Shown in pieces: positions 10,088 through 21,200 of a DNA stretch of 64,000 nucleotides. Numbering within the stretch: the stretch's first letter is position 1; each line of letters opens with the position of its first letter. A model generated the notes under the pieces. That model made no database searches. It was not told the DNA's origin and was given only the letters and a program-made list of their open reading frames with translations. The stretch covers positions 3,224,001 to 3,288,000 of the forward strand of contig JAUFSD010000002.1 of assembly GCA_033030425.1 (NCBI GenBank). The letters run 5' to 3'. Position numbers and translations under genes: made by a program. The DNA is from Verpa conica (lineage: Eukaryota; Ascomycota; Pezizomycetes; Pezizales; Morchellaceae).

Positions 10088-12709
10088 GGTTCGTTGGTAT
10101 ACGTAGTGTGGCTTTTTAGTATATCAGTCAACAAAGTTCAAACATCAGGTGAAAGGCCAATCCGTACCTGAAGTTAAATCTAGGTGTCGCTGTTTTGTCT
10201 TCAAAATCTTTCCTGAGGATATTGACGGAGCTACCCTGTATATTTATGTAGAATAAGGCCGAGGCTACAGGGGAGCAGCCCCTGCCTGATGAAAAACCAG
10301 GTCTTACTACTACTTAGTATAGACGCACACAATCGACTTAGTTCAGCTAATCAATTCTACCCTGTGCCACCACACAAAATCCGGAGAGCCTCATGTTTAT
10401 TACCCCACACAACTTAGTGTGGGATATTCTCTTTCAATAGGCAGCAGCTGGTAGAGAAGGGCAGGGCACGACCCACGATTTGGGCGCGAGTGGACACGAC
10501 CTCTTGGGAAATGGGGGGCAGTGCAAAATGCAAAGATCTTCCATAGGAGAGTAAAGTGCTGCCTGCATATACCACAGATAATAATGCAAGAAACCCCACA
10601 GCCCGTCTCGATCGTCTTCTCAATTTTCCTGTTCGAATATGTATGCTGGACTTTGAAATGCCCCTAAAGGACTGTGTCTGGGGAGGATGGGTGTCCTATA
10701 TGGTAAATTGAACCCCCACATTTTAGTCACTTTTTATAATAATACCCCCGATTTTACTTCTATGAATGTAACAATTGTATGTCGTGTATCCAGTAAGGCG
10801 GACTAGAAAGCTAGGTTTCACATCTTGGTACCCGTCGTAGCGTTGTGGCTGCTGACAGAAAGGCGGTGGGAGTTACTATGAGTAATGACATTAAAAAAAT
10901 CATATCGTAATTAAATGGTGCTAAAATATGTGTCTCTTATTCGCTCTATGTAAGCGCAAGGCGGACTGGAATCGGGTAAGGTTTTTATTGAATTAAATTA
11001 CCTCTTACCCCCCACGGTGAGGGCGCCATTGATTGTAAGGTGACTGATTATGTCGAGAATCTGACACTGTTACGTTGAAGCACACTAAAAGAAACACCTT
11101 TTGGTACCTTTTGACGTCAGAAGTATAATTAAGGAGTAACAACGTATAAGATAAGGCTTTATCGGTATGTGGCTTGCTGAGCGGCAAGGTGCCGAAGAAT
11201 CGGACTCTTCCGACCGTTTGTGATACGGTAAATAATCTCGTAGCCAAGTTTGCGGGGTATCTTGGTAGCTAAATCGGCCCAAACGCCTTCTGGAATATCT
11301 AGGCACCCCCAGAGATAAAAGTAAAGATTGATAATATTTGTTCGTAGGTGGGCTATATTAAAGGTTAATCTGCGTGGCCCTGAATTATATCACCAGCGGA
11401 GCTGAGATATATGCAAGTAGAACTTCTAATTTTTCCTTCTCTTTGCTTGAAATCCCTTAGAGAAGCAATTCTTAATGCGTAGCTTGATCATGACCAAAAC
11501 CTGCCAGCTCACTGCCAACGCACAATTATAGTGCGTATACATAGCCAGCTGATGATTATCGCGACGGATGTTGCTCTCCAAATCCTCCTACTGGCCCCAC
11601 TGAGAAGCTTAAGTGCAAAACAGGGGTCCAGGCTGCGATAATCCTGGGCCGACAATAACCGCTTCCAAACTCGCCTTTAATTATTGGAAGCCTTTAGATA
11701 TGATGCTGGTATGTACAATACCGTCATATTTGACCTGATTCTCACAAGGCCTTCAACCACTCTTTTGTTAGTCCCCTAAAGTGCAGGCGCTTCATGATGC
11801 ATAACACGTAGCAAAAACAAAATAACCCCTAAAGATCGTCATTGGCAGCGAGGTGGTGTCCTAAGCTACAGAATCTGCCTTGTAAAGCATCATGGTCATT
11901 TCCAAGCTCTCAAACGAATTAAACTTCGCCCTGATATGAGAGCGACCTTCTTTTGGCTTGCGTTGTGATTAGTTGCGATAAAGCATGGAAAAAGGAAATA
12001 ACTTGAGAACCATGTTGTGGGTTGGCTTGTAAGTTAAAAATCCGCTGCATGTTTTCTGGAAGCTGTTTCGTGGCCCCAAACCCGGATCCCAGCACATGCA
12101 CAGGCTGGCTGGAAGGCTGTTTGAGATCGTAATGACATCAACCCACCCAACTAGAAATGATTTCCAGTTCAGTTGGGTGCGACTTTTGATGCGTCCTTTT
12201 CATACGTAATAACTTATGTTTGAATATTGAGGGATAGATTGTTTGTGACCTCACAAAAGCTCGACATGCTTGACAGATAGATAAGGTTTTTGAGTTGGCA
12301 AAGCTACCCCCTGAACACCAAAAATTAGATACTTTCCATACGAGATCCGATAACTTCTTACCGTTTTCACACCCAAGTCAAGCTTTCACTTAATTACTTG
12401 GCGGACATTTTGTACAGGAGATGGAGTGTTGTTTGACTGTGCCTACCAGAAGGTGCTCCCAAACACAAGCAAGGGGTTCCTAGCAACTAAGGGCCTGAGA
12501 CTTCGAGGGAAACTCCGAGCCGAACCCCGGCTTCTCGGAGTATTACAAATTGGAGCGGAGCGGAGCACCTCATTCCCCCGCGATTAGCGATAAGAACGTT
12601 TATGACTTTCAGATCTCTAGGCAGATAGTACCCTCCCTCAACTCAACTCTACGCTTTACCCCCAGTTTTCGCCCAAGTCTTTTGCCTTTTCAAAACTCAG
12701 AAAAAAGCA
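10088..12709. other. Gene-poor intergenic region
   Basis: No gene is supported in 2.6 kb. Frames of 60-80 codons on the minus strand at 10414-10623 and 11005-11306 have no supporting features. The pentadecamer-like element AAGGCGGACT occurs twice (near 10795 and 10959). The right end should hold the Old Yellow Enzyme promoter, with a strong hairpin at 12513-12540 followed by a short GGAGC direct repeat (about 12552-12567). Confidence 0.5.
12513..12540. promoter_or_regulatory. Hairpin upstream of the Old Yellow Enzyme gene
   Basis: CTCCG/CGGAG and AGCCG/CGGCT pair around a short AACCC loop with a three-base bulge, about 170-200 bp before the start codon. It may lie in the promoter or the 5' leader. 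No known transcription-factor site is recognised in it, so any regulatory role is speculative. Confidence 0.3.
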
Positions 12710-14261
12710 ATGTCTTCCAAGGTTTTACACAATGCTGCTGCGCCAGGTATCCCTTACTTCACACCTCATCAGTCACCCCCATCTGGAACAGCACTCCCTC
12801 TCTCAGAGCAGCCCGTCCATAAAGAAAAACTGCCAAAGCTTTTCGAACCGATCAAAATTCGCGATGCTGTATTTCCGAACCGTGCATTTTGTGCGCCAAT
12901 GTGCATGTATTCATGCCCCCCCGGTGAAGGCAAATTGACCGACTTCCATGTCGTTCATTTAGGTGGTATTGCGTATAAAGGCCCTGGTATGGTGATGGTC
13001 GAGGCTACCTCGGTGAAGGCCGAAGGGAGGATATCGCCGGAAGATTCGGGACTTTGGGAAGACGCGTAAGTTCTAAAAGTTTCATAGGTCTCTCCCCATA
13101 TAGAGAAATACAAGGGAGTCGGGTTTTGTTAAAGTAGAAGACTACTTAACTCCTCCGCGTAGCCAGATCGAACCATTAGCAAGGGTAGCGACATTTATAC
13201 ATTCGCAAGGACATCATCTTTCCATCCAACTGGGCCATGCTGGCAGAAAAGCTTCTTCGTTGGCGCCATGGCTAGTAGAAAGGGGTATGTAACGTGGCAT
13301 GTCTCGAAACATGTACAACACCATGAACCCGAATTCTAACTTTTGTAGGTAAATCCGTCACTGCTGCTCCTGCTGCGGGTGGCTGGCCAGATAAAGTCGT
13401 GTCACCATCTCCGATTCCGTGGTCTAATGACTATGTTACTCCGCGGGAGCTGTCCATTGCAGAAATCAAAGATGTAGTTAAGGCTTTTGGTGATGCTGCA
13501 GTTCGTGCTGTCAAGGCAGGGGTAGATTCTATCGAGCTTCATGCAGCCCACGGGTACCTGCTCCACCAATTTATGAGTGCAGCTTCCAACAAGCGAACCG
13601 ATGAGTATGGCGGTTCGTTTGATAACAGAGTCAAGATCGTGCTGGAGGCTATACAGGAGATAAGGTCCCGTATTCCCGAGGGCATGCCGTTCCTCGTTAG
13701 GTTTGTAGCTGGTCAGCCCCAGAATTATGTGGTGTGTGGTGTTAATGGCCAATCGTAGAGTCTCAGGAACAGATTGGCTTGACGCGACAAAATTCCCAGG
13801 AGCTTGGGACCTGGAACAAACAATACGATTGGCGAAGCTACTGTTTCAACTTGGCGTAGATCTTCTTGATATCTCCTCGGGTGGAAACCATCCAGAGCAG
13901 AATATTGCTCCACACAATGAATACCAAGTTGGCATGGCCGAAAAGGTCAGGAAGGCGCTTGATAAGGAAGGCGGGGAAGCAGCGAGATTACTTATTAGTG
14001 CAGTGGGGGGTATAACTACTGGGTCGCAAGCTAATCGGGTATGACTTGTCCGTGCCTTTGTGATTAACACCTCAACAGACACTAAAAAGGACGCGCATAC
14101 AGATATTAGAAGAGGGCCAAGCGGATGTTGTTTTTATTGGACGAGAGTTTCTCAGAGATTCTAGCTTTGTCGTGAGGGCAGCAAAGGAATTAGATGTGGA
14201 GGTTTGGTGGCCAAGTCAGTACCGGCGTGGGACCTTTGGAAGGGTTAAACCTAAGATGTAG
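12710..14261 (+). CDS. Old Yellow Enzyme, YqjM-like NADPH:flavin ene-reductase
   Basis: FMN-dependent TIM-barrel oxidoreductase that reduces activated C=C bonds of enals, enones and related electrophiles using NADPH; probably cytosolic. Five exons: 12710-13065, 13163-13284, 13349-13700, 13759-14038 and 14079-14261, with introns of 97, 64, 58 and 40 nt and phases that agree throughout; 430 aa. Motifs in order: KLFEPIKIRD and NRAFCAPMCMYS (FMN/active-site Cys of the YqjM-like class), HLGGIAYKGPGM, QLGHAGRKAS, HAAHGYLLHQFMS with DEYGGSFDNR (catalytic His pair and flavin site), GGNHPEQ and VGGITTG. The N-terminal extension of about 40 residues before the barrel is longer than in bacterial YqjM. 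Members of this class act in detoxification and in secondary metabolism, but no cluster surrounds this one. It converges tail to tail on the leashin-like gene. Confidence 0.95.
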
Positions 14262-15259
14262 ACAACTCCAGGTTGAAATTTGTGATTTTTGATAGACAGG
14301 GATCAGGCGTATGTGTGAAAGATACATGTAGTGATACCAGTAAGCACTCGAGCTATGAGTTGCATTATTCGGGATCTGGGGACTAAATATACCACCTGGC
14401 TGTCTTGACTGTTGAATACAAGATATATTCTTAGGGGTCCGAGAGCCACTGAATTATAGATTAAGCTTGTGTTAAGCCTGTTTTCTCCAACTTTTCGCTG
14501 CTATGGGTCACCCTTGCATGCAGAAACAGGGCATAAGTTTTGGTCCCAAATGGAACACCAGGCCTTTAATATTTGGATCTCGCAATCTATCCGCAGGTTC
14601 AACTGGTGATTTTTTTGTAGCCACAATGTCTGCGAGTGATATCTCATGAATGTTATTCTCTACCACCAGACTAATATATTTATCTTCCCCTGAAAGAAGA
14701 CTAGATAAACTCCAGATATACAGGTCTATTTCCTGAATAGTGGAAGTAGCGGCTTGAGTACCTTTTGTGCCGCCGAATTGTCAAAATACAATTTATGGAA
14801 GAGGTTTTGATGATAGTTGTTAAACCCTAGGAAACGCTAGCAATAGGAAGAACTTAACAAACATATATTAAAAAAAATCAAGCAAAAAGATTGAGAGGTT
14901 CCAAACAGAAGACCCAGACACCCCATCCAATGTAGTTACATACTAAGGGAAAAAAATATAAAAAAATACAAGGTACAGAAATAACAATGTTACCTAGTCC
15001 TCAGCCCCCCCTCTTTTTTTTTCTTTTTATAGTTAAGTAATCACAATTAAGAATATACAGGGTATACAGACCACCTCTACACAGGCATTAAGTCAAGAAG
15101 ATAAGGTAAAGAGTACAAAAATCAGTACTAGGTAAAAAAACAAAAACAACGTAAAGCAGGGAGAAAATTCAAACATGCGAAACATTTGATAAACATGAAA
15201 TACAGAAAGGAAGGGAAAAAAAAGAATACAATGCGCCTCAAACATCCCTCTAAGCTCGT
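14262..15259. other. Convergent intergenic region
   Basis: About 1 kb between the 3' ends of the Old Yellow Enzyme gene (+) and the leashin-like gene (-). It is AT-rich, with A and T homopolymer runs near 14869-15025 and 15127-15235, as expected for two 3' UTRs and polyadenylation regions. One TACATGTA octamer lies at 14323. No gene is seen. Confidence 0.55.
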
Positions 15260-18200
15260 CTACTGATCATCAAGTCGTCTCCTCTTTTCCGTGGTGGGGA
15301 ATGGGTATCCCCTCGTAGAATCTTCCGGAACAAGTCGTATCGTTTGTTCAGGTATTATGGGCAACATGTTCGGTGTAGTGATTTTCGCCTTCTCAGGGGT
15401 TGTTATTGGCGTTTCCCCAGGACTATGATCAGTGATTGGTGTTAACCGCGAAACCCCTCCTTGCTGCTGTTGATCCCTCCAAGCTGAGCCAACTGATTTA
15501 ATTGAAGCTCTAGATTCTGATCTGAGCTGTGGTCTGTTGATGAGCACCTGCATTGGTAAAACAGTAACCTCGGTATTGTAATTTTCTCCGTACTCGTTAC
15601 CACGACGGATGACCTGCGGGAATAGAACTAGTTTTACTGTTGCACCTTCTGACTCGAGTTCCTTGTCGGAAACCGGGTCTACTCCGCGATTCTGCATAGT
15701 AGAAGCTATGAAAGGGACCGAGTTGGTTACTTCGCCGTTATCATCATACTCAGGTCGAGGTGGGCGCTTCATGACGTATTCGGCTCTCTGGATTCTCATT
15801 TCAACAGCTAATTGAACAGCATATTGTACAAGGCTTCGGAGAGATTCCATAGCTAGGCTGTTATACTGAGGCGGTGGCGGAAGAAGAAAGTTCAAGAGGC
15901 TAAGGATTGTGTGAACAATTTCCTCGGTATCCGTGGTACGCTTGGTTTCCATAGCTGGTCTAGTAGAGAGAAGAGTCAAGGTTGTAGCACGCCATTGATG
16001 GACAGCTTCATGTTCGCCTAAAACAGGAGGTTCAGGTTAGCATTTTTAATATGAGGCAATAATATCATACATACCAACTTCAGTCAGCATCTTCTCCAAG
16101 GTCAGTAGCTTCTGCCTTTCATCAAATTCCAACCCAAAGAGGTATCTAGTGAACACATGCTCCCAAATCATTCTCATAATGATTGCCATGAATACTTCTG
16201 GTCTCCTCTTCTCATCCTTTAGCATTCTCCGAACCCCTCTGTCATCAAGCATGACATGTTCTACCCTGTCTCTGACAGCTTCATCCTTAATTCGGTGAAC
16301 ATGCACACATTTCCTTCCGGCTGAAAAGCTCGAGAATTGATTGCACCATATTTTAAGAGAGCCATATAGTTGCTGACACGAACTGGAGAAATGTTGAAGG
16401 TCCTTAGTGTCAAGATATTTGTTGTCTTGTCTTGTTGTAGATTGCTGCTGTAGTTTTCGAACTTCTTCTCTAGCCTTGGCCAGCTCATCTCGCAATCTAT
16501 CCAGCTCGGCATCTTTCTCTTGCAATTGATTCCGGATGACATTCTCCATGGTTGCCTGCATCTCTGAGAAGCTAGCTTGAAGCTCTGAGTGCTCCTTTGA
16601 TAAGTTGGCTAACTGTTCTCGCTTGCGTTCATACTTGCCGGCAAGGGCCCCATAGCTAAACTTGTAGGAGGTCGAAAGGCTTGTGTTTGTAGTAGTGAGA
16701 CTATCATTTGCTTGGCTAAGTCTGGTAACCTCATGGCGATAATAGTCTAATTTCTTCTTCAATTCGGTAATCTCACTATCCTTCTCTGTGAGGAGAGCCT
16801 TTCCATTTTCGAGTTCTTGGGTAAAGATAGCTGTATCTTTCTTGTGACGTTGGATAGATTCAGAGAGTGTTTTTTCTATATTAGCCTTTTCCTGGGTTAG
16901 GCTAGTGTTCTCAGCCGCAAGACCTTCAAGACGATTCTCTAAGTCAACAATTTGCATGCTCTGCCTCCTTCTTATACTCGGTGGCCGTGTAGGTGATTTC
17001 GGTTCTCCTGCTTTATCACCCCATGCCTCCTAGAAGCAGAATCCAGTCCGTTAGTAATAAAAATGAAGTGCCTGTAGGACGGAATCTTACATATAAATCG
17101 GTTTTCCTGAGCGTCATTCCTTGGTTGTCCAGGGTTTGGTATCTGTCCCCTCCAAAAATGACATGTTCTGAGCTCGCGTTTGCACTCTCAAGCTGACTGC
17201 CTACACGTCTTAGCGACGGAGAAACAGTACGCCTCCGTTCACCTCTTTTTAAGATATCCATTTTTTTGTCAGAGGGAGATTGTATGTTATGGGGTATGTT
17301 TGACTGAATGTGAAGTGGGGTCAACTTCCGAGCCGACTTGAGTGGAATACGGGCGAGCAAATCGTCGGCAGATATGAAACTGCGCTCGCTTATTGGAGCT
17401 GATTGAGTTAGGTTTTGTTTTATAGGGCCCTCGGGCTTCTGCTCGGGTATGGTAGGGAGGCTTGATTTCGCGAGGTGTGTAAGCTCGACAGGTGGACTAG
17501 AATTATCGGACTTCCCAACGGATGGCTTCCCTGGATAAGAGAATAGTGAATCAAGAGACTTTTGTGAAAGTTGAAATAGCTCTTGGTTGTTAGATGTATC
17601 TTGCTTGTTTACGAGCAGATCTGACACACTTGATTCTCCGGATGGCTTATTGAATAGACTTTCGTAGTTTTTGGTGAGATCTTCACCCGTCAAAGTTTTG
17701 GATTTCTCAGTTTCTGGGGCAATGTCTTTAGATACCCAGCGCTCCTCGGAAAAGTCTTTTGAAAGGGCCGAATCACGGTCGCGAGCCCCAGAGATACCTG
17801 GTGAGGGTATACGGTCGCCTTTAGTAATTATTGTTCGGAGTGAATCGCACGAATCTTGGGACTTTATGCTTTCCCTCCTGGATAAATGTCCTGGCTCTTG
17901 AAATGTAAATAAATCTGGTTCTTGAAGACTAATCTCGGTTGAACCTTTCTGCCCGTCTGATACTTGTCTAATAGATACTTTGTAGGATGGATCTACTTTA
18001 ACAAAAAACCCTGGTTAGAAGCCAAATTTAATAGGGAGTTATATGAACAAGAATTACCAGTGATCAGGGGTTCACGGTCCTGGCCGGGAAAAGGGTTTTG
18101 ATTGTCGATTTCTAACTCAGGATGTGCCTGCGATGCGGTGGCGGCCTTAACCGGACTCTTGGCTGTCGTATCGGAATCCGAGGATGAATCCTTGTCTTGT

Positions 18201-21200
18201 AGGGGCACTGGGGCCGGGCCAACTAAAAGATGTGGCTGGGCGGATGATTTTGGCACTACATGACAACGGATTAGTAATCGAAATAGCTAGGGAGATCAAG
18301 TCAATTATTACATTTTGGAAGACTAGAGGTCAGTAGAGAAACTCCAGATTCACTGTGAGTAGCGTATGGAGTGAGTTCAGGAGATGGTACTAGATCTGTG
18401 GCAGTAGGGATAGATATCTGGCGTTTCCAGAACTCAATTGCCGATTCGAACGAAGATGAGTGAGTAAGTGGCGGAGGGGGTGTTATTGATGCTTCAGACG
18501 ATGGTTTGTTTTCGGTTTTAGATTGTGTATTTGTGGAGGGTTCGCCGCGTATTTGGGAGAGGTTTTCGAGAATAGATGGTCTAGAAGGTGGTTCGGTTAA
18601 TTTCGTATGAGTGAGTGGTGTCTGTTTAAGTGATAGTGCTGGCTGGGAGATTTCGGTGGATAGGTTAGGGAGGTCTGGAGTTGGCGAAATTTCAGAAAAT
18701 AGTTCTGCTGTAGGTCTTGATTTATTGTTGCTAGTTTGAAATGGGGGGTCCTCGGCGTTCGCAGTACGGTATGTAGTTTTTTCTTTTGATACTGGGGCGG
18801 CTTCCTCGGAAAAGACAGGAATTTGAGTGTTAGGAGAGGGTGCTTGAATAGGAATATTTTTCTCTTTGTAGTCGGATTGAGGAATTTCGTTTATTGCGGT
18901 AATGACAGTCTTTAGACCTATTAGCAACTTCTTTTTATTCTACTGAGAAGAGATAATACTCACTGAATCATGGGAGCCATGGTCTCCTCCATACTCAATC
19001 CCTATTCCGGATAACCGTTAGCTTTGAATTGCCGGGCAATCCAAGAAAGTGAGCCCCAACCCTCTTCTCCTCCTTCTCCTTCTTTCTTTTCAAGGTCTTC
19101 CCCCTCTTTCTTCTCAAGAACTTCCCCCTCTTTCTTCTCACGATCTTCCCCTTTCTCACCACCTCCCACCTGTGAGTCACCTGGTGATGAGACAAGCTGG
19201 CCCATCCCTTCAGGCGTTTGAGGGTCAGAAGGAGACTCATCGATGTGGCTTAGTTGGGAGGAGAATCTCTGGGCCGGGAGATTTATCGCGCCGAGGAGAT
19301 TATGAGACCCTGACCCACTAGGAAACATTGGACTTCGCAATCCTACTTGAGCGACTGGGATCGCCTGGACACTTCCATCCCCAAAAGATGATACACTTGG
19401 GTCTGCCTCTTCTATATCATCAATTGTATGAGAAGCGCTGGTGCCAGTTAAGATAGGTGATTCCGAGGACATGAAGCTAGTTTCAGACCCTGATCGAAGC
19501 GAAACGCCACCAATATACTCATTGCCTATAAATTCACCTTGCGAAAGCAGAGGAAGGCCTTCTTCTCGGGGAATATTAGATGGTAGGCGTAGATGCGAAA
19601 CATCTACTTTTCGGGTCGAGCGGCTCTCGGGAAACTGAAGAGGTATAGATTCATTTGGTGGCTCTACCACAATCTTAGGAGTAGTTGGGCGTGAGGTGGG
19701 CTGACTTTCGGGAAGCTCAGGTAAATCTTCAAGGGCTGACACTGTATTTGTTAATGATGGAGAATTGAGTGTTGCTTGGTCAATTAGTGGAAGCGAGGTC
19801 ATAATTGTCGGATCAGGTACAGATCCTATCTCTGCTTTTACCCCATCTTCTAATGAGCTTTCTTCTATAACTTCCTGCTGTACGGCTGAAATAGGACTGC
19901 CAGATGAGACTTGAAGTTGATTGGTAGCGGGCCCCTCAACTGACTCCGTCACTTCCGAGGTGGTTCTAGGTGGTAACGAGCTGATTACCGGTAGTGGTAT
20001 TTTAGTAGTCTTGTCGGTTGGTATATTTTCTGGCTCATCTGCTATATGCCCGCGGTAGTCATCAGAAAGTTGCTTGTGGGCCTCTTGAATGCCGCTTTCC
20101 GATGTATTGCCCCTGTAAGTATCGTTAGAGATATTCTGATTATGTAGGTAGTAGTCCCTTACTGTGCTAAACCTCTGCTCATGCTTTCAGCTACCTGGGC
20201 GTGCTCGCGATATTCATTGCTCTCAAATAATTTAACCTCTATACCGTTACTTTCCAAGCCCATTGCTGGAATCGCTACTTCATCTACACTGTTTGTGATA
20301 GGCAACTGATTGTGTACCGAAATTCCAGACGGATGTTCTGCGACGCTTGGAGTTTTCAGAACTTCATTTCCAGCTGTGGAAGAACCAGAAGTTTCTATCC
20401 CTTGAAGTGATCTCCTCTTCTTTTCCCTCTGCCTTGCTTTCTTCGACTTCCTTTTTCCTTCAGAGAGAGTGAGCTGCATTGGTACCGATTCGTATCCTTG
20501 TACGGAGAGACTAGTCTGCATAGGCACTGGTTCGTGTTCCGGTGCCTTGCCCTCAGTAACAGGGAGATTATGTTGCACTGGTACTGATTCGGATTCCGGT
20601 GCCTTGCTTTCCTCAATTAACTCAAACTTTCTGGTGGTATTCTCTTGTGGTAGTACAATAATTTCGGCGCTTTGTTCACTTGAAGGCAGAGCTTTCTCGT
20701 CTATAACAGCGCTGAGCATGCCACTAGAATGTACTGCTTCAGTTACGGCAACATTCTCTATAGGGCCTCCAGAAACCTGGTACGACACTTGGTGAATGTT
20801 CTCTTGGCTCTGACCAGTCTCTGATGAGACCCCCTTCTCGCCATCATTGATGTTTTGTTCCAGGGACCCAGGGACCAGATGAGCGAGCGAATCGCTATGT
20901 GGGAGAGAATGGTACTCTTGGCTGTCTGATTCAGCTATGAAAACTGAAGTGGTATCCTGTTCCGACTGAGGTTCCTTAATAGGGGACTGTTGGATAATGT
21001 CGTGTGATGTATATACTGAGTTTTCAGGAACTTCTTTTTCCTTACTATCCTCCCAAATCTCTCTACTACTCATAGCAGAGGCAGGTCTACTCAACTCACT
21101 TTGTGGAAGTTCAGTTGGCGTTGATGGTCTCTGGTGATATGTCGGCTCTTCAGTTTGCGGAGGCGCAATATAGGTATTGTCGGCATCAATAGAAGACTGT

